This document shows, one piece after another, positions 8,176 to 12,593 of a stretch of DNA of 12,593 nucleotides. How positions within the stretch are numbered: the stretch's first letter is position 1; the number at the start of each line of letters is the position of its first letter. This DNA is from an uncultured Acetatifactor sp. (GTDB taxonomy: Bacteria; Bacillota; Clostridia; Lachnospirales; Lachnospiraceae): NCBI GenBank assembly GCA_910586435.1, contig CAJUGT010000112.1, forward strand, positions 1 to 12,593. Direction: 5' to 3'. Made by a program: the position numbers and the translations under genes. The notes under the pieces are model-generated. The model ran no database searches, had not been told where the DNA came from, and worked only from the letters and a program-made list of their open reading frames with translations.

Positions 8176-8204
8176 ATTGTATCAAAAAACATCCACTTTT
8201 TCAA
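8176..8204 (-). promoter_or_regulatory. Sigma-A promoter for the lipoprotein-glyS unit
   Basis: On the minus strand -35 TTGAAA (8199-8204) and -10 TACAAT (8176-8181) are separated by 17 bp. The -35 overlaps the recO stop codon, so this promoter is nested at the end of the era-recO unit. The start site would be near 8169, about 26 nt before the lipoprotein ATG. Confidence 0.7.
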
Positions 8205-8851
8205 CACAGAGTTTTCAGAACTTCCAGACTCTTGAATTCCCGCCCCACAAAATGCTTCATATACCTTGCCGAGACACTTTTTAACTGCTCAAGCACCCTG
8301 TCCGTGACAGTAAAGGTATATAATTTTTCCACAGGACTTGCCGCTATGTATTGCAATGTGTATATGGTAGATTCATCCAGCCTCTCATCCGACGGCGCTC
8401 CCGGAAACTCCCCATTGACCGCTATTGCCTTACACTCAAAGACACAGCGCACAAGGGGTCTTGACAGAGCCGGCACGCTAAGCGCCCTGAGGGACTGATA
8501 CAAAAGCTTCATCATTTCTCTCTCATCATTATTTTCCCTGGTATAAAAATCCGTCACTTCCACAAAATACATGCCGTAACAGGCGCCGATATAATCCGTT
8601 CTCAGCTCTTCAAAATAGTTCTGAATATCCGCTTCGGTAAGGGTATATGAGTTTTTCCCCTCATACAACCCAAAACGGCCAAAAGAAAAAGGCGCCGCTG
8701 CCGCCGCAAGACGGCTGCCGGGCCTGCGGGCTCCTTTGGCATAGACCGAAATCTTCCCCCGTTCCTTAGTTAAAAGGCTGATATGTCTGTCGTATTCCCC
8801 CACCGGGGACTGCTTCAATATGATCCCCGTCACATATATATGTCCCTGCAT
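8201..8851 (-). CDS. recO: DNA repair protein RecO
   Basis: RecO works with RecF/RecR to load RecA onto SSB-coated single-stranded DNA. The 216-residue protein has the typical start, VTGIILKQSPVGEYDRHISLLTKERGKISVYAKGARRPGS, which forms the N-terminal OB fold (about residues 1-80). A helical C-terminal domain follows (NYFEELRTDYIGACYGMYFVEVTDFY onward). The CxxC zinc-finger pairs found in some RecO proteins are absent, and the protein is shorter than the common 240-250 residues. The start at 8851 is set by AAGGGG close upstream (three to four bases, rather tight) and by the conserved N-terminus. It sits downstream of era, the usual Firmicutes arrangement, and its 5' end overlaps the YqzL-like gene by 86 bp. 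Confidence 0.9.
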   Translation of the reverse strand: MQGHIYVTGIILKQSPVGEYDRHISLLTKERGKISVYAKGARRPGSRLAAAAAPFSFGRFGLYEGKNSYTLTEADIQNYFEELRTDYIGACYGMYFVEVTDFYTRENNDEREMMKLLYQSLRALSVPALSRPLVRCVFECKAIAVNGEFPGAPSDERLDESTIYTLQYIAASPVEKLYTFTVTDRVLEQLKSVSARYMKHFVGREFKSLEVLKTLC

Positions 8852-8954
8852 AGTCCCCTTCTCTTATCCTTGTATCCGATACCAAAGACAGATAATCTTC
8901 AATCTTGCCGCTATGTTCAAATTTCTTCCAGTATCTTTCTTCCCTTTTGTCCAT
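8766..8954 (-). CDS. Small YqzL-like protein
   Basis: A 62-residue protein starting MDKREERYWKKFEHSGKIEDYL. The W-K-x-F-E-x-(S/T)-G-x-I-x-x-YL pattern and the position between era and recO match the small Firmicutes YqzL family, whose function is unknown. The ATG at 8954 is preferred because AGGGG lies nine bases upstream; the ATG at 8963 would have that site directly abutting it. The last 86 bp overlap the start of recO in another frame, which is a long overlap for two conserved genes. The tail after about residue 35 may be poorly constrained because recO dominates that stretch. The YqzL assignment is from motif memory plus synteny. Confidence 0.6.
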   Translation of the reverse strand: MDKREERYWKKFEHSGKIEDYLSLVSDTRIREGDYAGTYICDGDHIEAVPGGGIRQTYQPFN

Positions 8955-9050
8955 CCTGCGCATCCCCTGAAGTATTCAATAGTTATGGGTTCCTTGTTTT
9001 ACTTATAGGGTCTGCAATTTTTCACTGTTCTATACACCATCCGGCAATTC

Positions 9051-9995
9051 CTAACTGCCAGAAATATCCTTTCGGTCGTAACCAAAATTTTTTAAGAGAT
9101 AATCACTGTCACGCCAATCTTTCTTCACTTTTACCCACAGTTTTAAGTTCACCTGCATTTCCAGCATTGCTTCTATTTCCCGTCTGGCAGCAGAGCCAAT
9201 CTTTTTCAGCATCTGTCCGCCTTTGCCAATAATGATACCCTTGTGGGAATCCTTTTCACATACAATGACTGCATCAATATGGCAGATTTTCTTCTGTTCC
9301 TTCATTCCCTCTATACTCACCGCAATCCCATGAGGTATCTCCTCCTCCAGCAAGCGCAGAGCCTTTTCCCTGATCAATTCCGCAACCACCTGACGCATGG
9401 GCTGGTCGGTAATGGTATCTTCATCAAAAAATGCCGGCCCCATGGGAAGATACTTGAAAATACACTGAATCAGTTCCTCTGTGTTATGTCCCTTCAATGC
9501 GGACACAGGGACAATTTCCTGAAAGTCCAGTTCCTTGCGGTAAATATCTATAAAACGAAATACATCATCCCTGCTGACCGTATCCGTTTTATTGATTACC
9601 AGCAAAATGGGTGTCCTTACTTTTTTCAGCTGTTCAATAATATGGCGTTCTCCTGCGCCGATGTAATCCGTTGGCTCCACAAGCCACAGAATCACATCCG
9701 CCTCCTCCAGGGTATGCTCCGCCACATTGACCATATATTCTCCCAGCTTATTCCTGGACTTATGAATACCGGGTGTGTCCAGAAACACAATCTGCCCCTC
9801 TTCCAGAGTGAGTACCGTGCGAATACGCCCTCTGGTGGTCTGGGGCTTATTGGATGTGATGGCAATCTTCTGTCCGATGAGTTTGTTCATCAAAGTCGAT
9901 TTTCCCACATTGGGCCTTCCGATTAAGGCGACAAATCCTGATTTGCAGCCTGAAGTATTATTTTGAGTGTTTTCCTGTGTGTCGCTGTTCTCCAT
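9051..9995 (-). CDS. era: GTPase Era
   Basis: An essential ribosome-assembly GTPase that binds the 3' end of 16S rRNA. The 314-residue protein has the G1 loop GRPNVGKS (26-33), the G2 segment QTTRGRIRT, G3 DTPG, G4 NKTD and G5 SALKG. The C-terminal KH domain has the RNA-binding loop GIIIGKGGQMLKKIG. The length is normal for Era with a slightly long N-terminus (the ENSDTQENTQNNTSGCKSG stretch). The ATG at 9995 follows GGGGGA closely; a longer frame from 10058 would add 21 residues but has no family support and would overlap the leader hairpin. First gene of the era / YqzL-like / recO unit, transcribed from the promoter at 10065-10092. Confidence 0.96.
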   Translation of the reverse strand: MENSDTQENTQNNTSGCKSGFVALIGRPNVGKSTLMNKLIGQKIAITSNKPQTTRGRIRTVLTLEEGQIVFLDTPGIHKSRNKLGEYMVNVAEHTLEEADVILWLVEPTDYIGAGERHIIEQLKKVRTPILLVINKTDTVSRDDVFRFIDIYRKELDFQEIVPVSALKGHNTEELIQCIFKYLPMGPAFFDEDTITDQPMRQVVAELIREKALRLLEEEIPHGIAVSIEGMKEQKKICHIDAVIVCEKDSHKGIIIGKGGQMLKKIGSAARREIEAMLEMQVNLKLWVKVKKDWRDSDYLLKNFGYDRKDISGS

Positions 9996-10012
9996 ATATC
10001 CCCCGTTCTTTT

Positions 10013-10032
10013 GGGCGGACTTTCGCCCGCCC
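10013..10032 (-). other. Small GC hairpin in the era leader
   Basis: GGGCGG (10013-10018) and CCGCCC (10027-10032) form a perfect 6-bp stem with an 8-nt loop in the era 5' leader, 17 bp before the ATG. It could affect translation start, but could equally be chance. Confidence 0.3.
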
Positions 10033-10064
10033 TGCCATCCTGAAACAATCAAGTTCAAATATTC

Positions 10065-10092
10065 ATTATAACACCTTTTTCAGAAAAATCAA
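10065..10092 (-). promoter_or_regulatory. Promoter of era (copy A)
   Basis: On the minus strand -35 TTGATT (10087-10092), a 16-bp spacer, then an extended -10 TGTTATAAT with the hexamer at 10065-10070. It would start transcription near 10058, about 60 nt before the era ATG. The promoter is almost entirely contained in direct repeat A and recurs in degraded form in repeat B at 11331-11387. Confidence 0.65.
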
Positions 10093-10120
10093 TTGTATGC
10101 CGTTTTATATTTTTATCCGG
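10066..10120. repeat. Direct repeat A, left flank of the Uma2 cassette
   Basis: These 55 bp match 11331-11387 in the same orientation. The first 23 bases (TTATAACACCTTTTTCAGAA and the next three) are identical. After that there are about five substitutions and a 2-bp T-run length difference, roughly 90% identity. The homology ends exactly where the left terminal inverted repeat begins. Confidence 0.85.
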
Positions 10121-10134
10121 ACTTTTACAGTTAC
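10120..10134 (+). repeat. Left terminal inverted repeat (15 bp)
   Basis: GACTTTTACAGTTAC, an exact reverse complement of 11313-11327. Homology between the two ends does not extend further inward. It abuts direct repeat A on its outer side. Confidence 0.8.
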
Positions 10135-10210
10135 TTCCTCCAACTAATGCTCCCAATAGATATAAAACTCAGGAAATTTACCATTTTCTGGCCTTTTTCT
10201 TATTTAACTA

Positions 10211-10238
10211 TTTACGTTATGCTCTATTTTGCTATAAT
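10211..10238 (+). promoter_or_regulatory. Promoter inside the cassette, for the Uma2 gene
   Basis: TTTACG (10211-10216), a 16-bp spacer and an extended -10 TGCTATAAT with the hexamer at 10233-10238. The start site would be near 10245, giving a leader of about 200 nt before the Uma2 ATG. Confidence 0.5.
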
Positions 10239-10441
10239 AATAAATATATCTTTTGTGGAAAATAACATGCCAAGAAAACCCAAAACAATGCACCATACAG
10301 AACTTTGGGTATCTTGAGGACCAGGATGACGAAGCGGCATTCTGGAAAGGGACGGCATTGTTGCCGCTATTCAAATGTCAGAGTGAGTTTTGAATACAAA
10401 TCACTCATACGAATACAATAACCAAGAAAGGAAGTGTTGCT
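10239..10441 (+). other. Leader of the Uma2 gene with a possible decayed short ORF
   Basis: About 200 nt lie between the promoter and the Uma2 ATG. A 16-codon frame starts at 10267 (MPRKPKTMHHTELWVS) with only a weak ribosome site. In the +1 frame the sequence stays open from 10244 to a TGA at 10391-10393 and includes YLEDQDDEAAFWKGT, which reads like protein. Joining the two needs one frameshift near 10305. I do not recognise either piece. It could be a leader peptide, a frameshifted remnant, or chance; nothing else is seen in this stretch. Confidence 0.25.
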
Positions 10442-11002
10442 ATGGCACCAGCATTGGCACAAGAAAAATTCTATACCATTGACGATATCTACAGTTTGCC
10501 TGAAGGCAGCAGAGCGGAACTAATCGATGGCAAAGTTTACTATATGGCGCCACCTGCCAGAAAACACCAACGTATTGCGGGGGAACTTTTTGCAGTGATT
10601 CGGGAATATATCAACACCAATCATGGTTCCTGTGAAGTGGATATCGCCCCATTTGCAGTATTTTTGAATGAAGATGATTTAAACTATGTTGAACCAGATA
10701 TCTCTGTTATATGCGATCCCAATAAGCTCACCGACAAAGGCTGCTCCGGCGCCCCGGACTGGATCATTGAAATTGTATCGCCCAGCAGCAGACAAATGGA
10801 CTATTTCACAAAGCTCTTTAAATACCGCGCTGCTGGCGTTCGTGAATATTGGATTGTTGACCCAGAAAAAAACCGTATCCTTGTTTATAACTTTGAATCT
10901 GAAAATACTGGTGATTATACCTTCTCTGATTCTGTAAAGGTCGGTATTTATGAAAATTTGTTTATTAACTTCTCCAAGATTGCTGATCTGCTGAATATTT
11001 AG
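10442..11002 (+). CDS. Uma2-family (DUF820) putative restriction-like nuclease
   Basis: A 186-residue protein of the Uma2 family, which has a PD-(D/E)XK nuclease fold. Visible family marks are YTIDDIYSLPEGSRAELIDGKVYYMAPP at the N-terminus (the E-L-I-D-G-x-x-x-x-M-x-P pattern), VEPDISVI (the PD of the active site), the DWIIEIVSPSSRQMDYFTKL segment, and the signature YRAAGVREYWIVDPE. The length is normal for the family (about 180-200). No signal peptide or membrane segment. The ATG follows GGAAG with seven-base spacing. It is the only intact gene in the inverted-repeat cassette and has no cognate methylase nearby, so a classical restriction-modification role is not indicated. Uma2 proteins are abundant in some genomes, but their biological role is poorly established; nuclease activity here is inferred from the fold only. 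Confidence 0.8.
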   Translation: MAPALAQEKFYTIDDIYSLPEGSRAELIDGKVYYMAPPARKHQRIAGELFAVIREYINTNHGSCEVDIAPFAVFLNEDDLNYVEPDISVICDPNKLTDKGCSGAPDWIIEIVSPSSRQMDYFTKLFKYRAAGVREYWIVDPEKNRILVYNFESENTGDYTFSDSVKVGIYENLFINFSKIADLLNI

Positions 11003-11094
11003 CCAAAAAACATGTGCTTACCCTATGTGGGCGGCGGATATAAAACAGTCCGGCTAAGAAATGTCAAGAGGAAATTTAGAACAGTCTCGGAACG

Positions 11095-11115
11095 GGGGCA
11101 CCCGAAGGGTGCCCC
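11095..11115 (+). repeat. Perfect 9-bp hairpin downstream of the Uma2 gene
   Basis: GGGGCACCC, a GAA loop and GGGTGCCCC form a perfect GC-rich stem 92 bp after the Uma2 stop. No T run follows, so it is not an intrinsic terminator. It directly precedes the 19-bp tandem repeats. Confidence 0.7.
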
Positions 11116-11120
11116 AGAAC

Positions 11121-11196
11121 AAGTTCCCGCAAACGGGCCAAGTTCCCGCAAGCGGGCCAAGTTCCCGCAAGCGGGCCAAGTTCCCGCAAGCGGGAA
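11121..11196 (+). repeat. Four 19-bp tandem repeats, each with a small palindrome
   Basis: Four units with a 19-bp period and consensus AAGTTCCCGCAAGCGGGCC: 11121-11139, 11140-11158, 11159-11177 and 11178-11196. Unit 1 has A in place of G at position 13; unit 4 ends AA in place of CC. Each unit holds CCCGCAAGCGGG, a 5-bp stem with an AA centre (4 bp in unit 1). In unit 4 the stem grows to 8 bp (GTTCCCGC/GCGGGAAC). The block is much GC-richer than its surroundings. Confidence 0.92.
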
Positions 11197-11260
11197 CTGG
11201 AATAGGAAGATTTCAAGCGATTTTTCAATGACATGAAACCACAGAAAAAGCATAACAGAA

Positions 11261-11306
11261 GAAAATCCCTGCGAAGCCTTGAAATAAGCGTATGGCAGGG
11301 GTTTTC
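11261..11306 (+). terminator. Terminator-like hairpin at the right end of the cassette
   Basis: GAAAATCCCTGC (11261-11272) pairs with GCAGGGGTTTTC (11295-11306), a 12-bp stem with one T-G wobble in the plus-strand RNA (a C-A mismatch on the other strand), and a 22-nt loop. T-rich sequence (TTTTCTCCTTT) forms the 3' side. It could end the Uma2 transcript and lies just inside the right inverted repeat. Confidence 0.55.
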
Positions 11307-11312
11307 TCCTTT

Positions 11313-11327
11313 GTAACTGTAAAAGTC
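11313..11327 (-). repeat. Right terminal inverted repeat (15 bp)
   Basis: GTAACTGTAAAAGTC, the exact reverse complement of the left end at 10120-10134. Three bases (AGG) separate it from direct repeat B. Confidence 0.8.
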
Positions 11328-11330
11328 AGG

Positions 11331-11387
11331 TTATAACACCTTTTTCAGAAAAAACAATTCTATGCCATTTTATCTTTTTTTATTCGG
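11331..11387. repeat. Direct repeat B, right flank of the cassette
   Basis: Matches direct repeat A with about 90% identity. It ends three bases from the DUF4349 stop codon. On the minus strand it keeps a weaker copy of the era promoter (TTGTTT, 16 bp, TATAAC, with TG before the -10) that would read into the cassette, antisense to the Uma2 gene. The last base of the -10 differs exactly at the edge of the homology. Confidence 0.82.
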
Positions 11388-11390
11388 CAA

Positions 11391-12383
11391 TTATTTGGGG
11401 GACTCATTCGGATTGTTTTGATTGTCTTTGGTTTTCTTATGTCGTTTCCGCCAGCATTTCCTCAACTGCCATATCACTGCCAAAAGAATCACTGCCCAAA
11501 TGGCAAAATAAGGAATCTGAACCACAAACCATACAAAGACTTCCTCAACCCCATTTAGAATATCACTGACATTTTCTGAAATCCCTGACCCAATTCTCTC
11601 CCAAACCGTCTGTTCCTCCACTGGAGTCAGTTCTCTCACTTCAGTAATATTCAGGCTGACTGTACTGTACTCCACCAGATTGTCCAAAGTCCGAAGTCGG
11701 GATTCCATACTTTCAAGCTGATAACGCACTTCCGAAAGCCGCTCCTCCAAAGCTATCACTGTCTCCACGGAATCTGCCTTATCCAGAAATTCCAGCAGTC
11801 TCGACTGTTCCGTGCGCAATGTATCCCTGCGGCTCTCCATATCCACATAAGACAGCGTCACATCCTCCACAGAATCATTGCGCCGGATAATATTGCCGGC
11901 ACTGGATACCGTATTCATAAACTCTCTCAGCCTGGGTGCGGGAATTCGGATCTTCATATCGGAATATCTTGCCGAACGGCCTCCTGTATAACTGCTGCCG
12001 TTGTAGGTATCCATACTCTCTATATAACCTCCCAGTTCCTGTACCTTACCTTCAATTCCGGACATGGTTTGTTCAAATTCTTTTGTTTCCAGTTCCAGGT
12101 TGACTGTTGTTACCAATTTTCGGGAATCAGATATGATATTTACACTCTCGCTTCCATACAGATTTTCTCCCCCGGCTGCCCCCATGCCAGCCCCATCCAC
12201 AGTTTGACCCGACATTGAAACAGATTCGCTGTTGCTGTGACCAATTTCCGGCGAAGCACTGCCATAGGAGTTAAAAACTTCCCCGCACCCCATACTCATT
12301 ATGGCAATTGCGCCAAATAACGTAAAAGCATACATTATTTTTCCGATTTTTTTCTTTTCCGTTTTCCCTGTCTTCTTCTCCAT
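11391..12383 (-). CDS. DUF4349-domain membrane-associated protein
   Basis: A 330-residue protein of the DUF4349 family, of unknown function. The N-terminus is basic (MEKKTGKTEKKKIGKIM), then a hydrophobic stretch ending SMGC at residue 33, a possible but imperfect lipobox (serine rather than L/V/I at -3). A Ser/Gly-rich linker (about 38-80) leads into the domain (KLVTTVNLELETKEFEQ, KIRIPAPRLREFM), then a coiled coil (about 180-240, TVIALEERLSEVRYQLESMESRL). A C-terminal membrane segment near 283-304 (FVVQIPYFAIWAVILLAVIW) precedes a very basic tail (RKCWRKRHKKTK), which should be cytoplasmic. Most of the protein is therefore outside the membrane. The ATG is set by AGGAGG eight bases upstream. 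Its leader is the hairpin repeat array to the right, and the Uma2 cassette lies just past its stop. A role in envelope sensing is only a guess. Confidence 0.8.
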   Translation of the reverse strand: MEKKTGKTEKKKIGKIMYAFTLFGAIAIMSMGCGEVFNSYGSASPEIGHSNSESVSMSGQTVDGAGMGAAGGENLYGSESVNIISDSRKLVTTVNLELETKEFEQTMSGIEGKVQELGGYIESMDTYNGSSYTGGRSARYSDMKIRIPAPRLREFMNTVSSAGNIIRRNDSVEDVTLSYVDMESRRDTLRTEQSRLLEFLDKADSVETVIALEERLSEVRYQLESMESRLRTLDNLVEYSTVSLNITEVRELTPVEEQTVWERIGSGISENVSDILNGVEEVFVWFVVQIPYFAIWAVILLAVIWQLRKCWRKRHKKTKDNQNNPNESPK

Positions 12384-12396
12384 ATTGTTGTCCTCC

Positions 12397-12593
12397 TAAT
12401 TTAGTTCCGCAACTCGCCTCCCAAGCCCCCATGAATCTGGGAGAATTTCCTGCCGCAGACGCGTCAGTAAATCCTCCCGGGGCTTGTCCAGTCCGTTGCT
12501 GTTTTTTATAATTTAGTTCCGCAACTTCCCTCCCAAGCCCCCCATGAATCTGGGAGAATTTCCTGCCGCAGACGCGTCAGTAAATCCTCCCGG
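12397..12593. repeat. Tandem repeat of about 113 bp with an embedded 40-nt hairpin (at least two units, cut by the window end)
   Basis: Unit 1 begins TAATTTAGTTCCGCAAC at 12397 and unit 2 with the same bases at 12509, a period of 112, becoming 113 after one extra C. The 84-85 bp shared by both differ at only a few bases plus that indel. Both carry an identical 40-nt imperfect palindrome (12439-12478 and 12552-12591). Its stem has 10 bp (one G-U on the minus strand), a mismatch, 3 bp, a mismatch and 3 bp, around a 4-nt loop. In unit 1 this sits inside an outer 8-bp stem (CAAGCCCC 12422-12429, GGGGCTTG 12479-12486). The array occupies the 5' leader of the DUF4349 gene, ending at its ribosome site. 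I see no convincing protein gene or promoter in it. Confidence 0.85.

Larger units (their letters stand above)
10120..11327. mobile_element. Putative non-autonomous mobile cassette carrying a Uma2 nuclease
   Basis: A 1208-bp segment bounded by perfect 15-bp inverted repeats, GACTTTTACAGTTAC (10120-10134) and its complement (11313-11327). It contains one promoter, one intact gene (Uma2 family), a hairpin, a 19-bp tandem repeat block and a terminator, but no transposase. Imperfect 55-57 bp direct repeats lie just outside both ends. The layout fits an element that uses a transposase supplied from elsewhere, or an insertion sequence whose transposase was replaced. A flanking duplication this long is not a usual target-site duplication, which for most insertion sequences is 2-14 bp, so the insertion mechanism is uncertain. 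Confidence 0.6.

Noticed and set aside
9996..10058. Longer Era N-terminus from the ATG at 10058
   Set aside because: The extra 21 residues have no family support, the ATG lies about at the predicted transcription start, and a good ribosome site precedes the ATG at 9995.
10093..10317. 74-codon plus-strand frame starting in direct repeat A
   Set aside because: It crosses the left cassette boundary, has AT-rich low-complexity content and no ribosome site; only the last 16 codons could be a real leader peptide.
11040..11075. Minus-strand promoter-like TTGACA followed by TTATAT, antisense to the Uma2 gene
   Set aside because: The spacing is about 18 bp and the -10 is weak; not enough to list as a feature.
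11121..11196. CRISPR-like short repeats
   Set aside because: The 19-bp units are directly contiguous with no spacers between them, and no cas gene is present.
11012..11236. 74-codon plus-strand frame after the Uma2 gene
   Set aside because: It runs through the hairpin and the 19-bp tandem repeats and has no convincing ribosome site; the repeat structure explains the open frame.
12506..12592. Minus-strand open frame entering from the right edge (ends TAA at 12506-12508), with a related frame in the second repeat unit ending TAG
   Set aside because: It reads plausibly as a protein C-terminus, but most of it is the 40-nt hairpin repeated in the next unit. A tandem structured repeat explains it as well, and the upstream part is outside the window. 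It remains possible that unit 1 is a duplicated gene end.

Overview
The window looks like chromosomal DNA of a low-to-mid GC Clostridia, most likely a Lachnospiraceae-type gut anaerobe. The evidence is AGGAGG-type ribosome sites, sigma-A promoters with extended -10 elements, a dimeric (alpha2) glycyl-tRNA synthetase, and the Firmicutes order era / YqzL-like gene / recO. This placement is inferred from content; no search was run.

Left part (1-1257): the first 12 codons of a glyceraldehyde-3-phosphate dehydrogenase gene leave the window on the minus strand. They diverge from a plus-strand PHP-family histidinol-phosphatase (hisJ). The 252-bp divergent region carries a promoter for each gene and a perfect TTGACA-GAT-TGTCAA palindrome downstream of the gap promoter.

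Centre (1258-6051): a two-gene minus-strand unit encodes a 1004-residue TPR protein with a degenerate N-terminal J-like domain (NPE where HPD is expected), then an HscC-type Hsp70. Together they look like a dedicated Hsp70/J-protein pair separate from housekeeping DnaK/DnaJ. A strong terminator after glyS ends directly at the Shine-Dalgarno site of the TPR gene, so how this unit is expressed is unclear.

Housekeeping block (6105-9995, minus strand): era, a small YqzL-like ORF overlapping recO, recO, then a promoter overlapping the recO stop that drives an unrecognised lipoprotein and glyS (spacing or overlap of a few bases).

Accessory segment (10066-11387): about 1.2 kb carrying a Uma2-family nuclease gene is bounded by perfect 15-bp terminal inverted repeats (10120-10134 and 11313-11327). 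Outside these lie 55-57 bp imperfect direct repeats that each contain the era promoter. This looks like a transposase-less mobile cassette inserted between era and the DUF4349 gene, leaving a copy of the era promoter at each end. Downstream of the nuclease are a perfect 9-bp hairpin, four 19-bp palindromic tandem repeats and a terminator.

Right edge (11391-12593): a DUF4349 membrane-associated protein on the minus strand. It is preceded by at least two copies of a roughly 113-bp tandem unit, each holding the same 40-nt hairpin. The array is cut by the window end.

The main candidates for something under-described are the HscC/J-TPR pair, the Uma2 cassette with duplicated promoter flanks, and the hairpin repeat array upstream of the DUF4349 gene.
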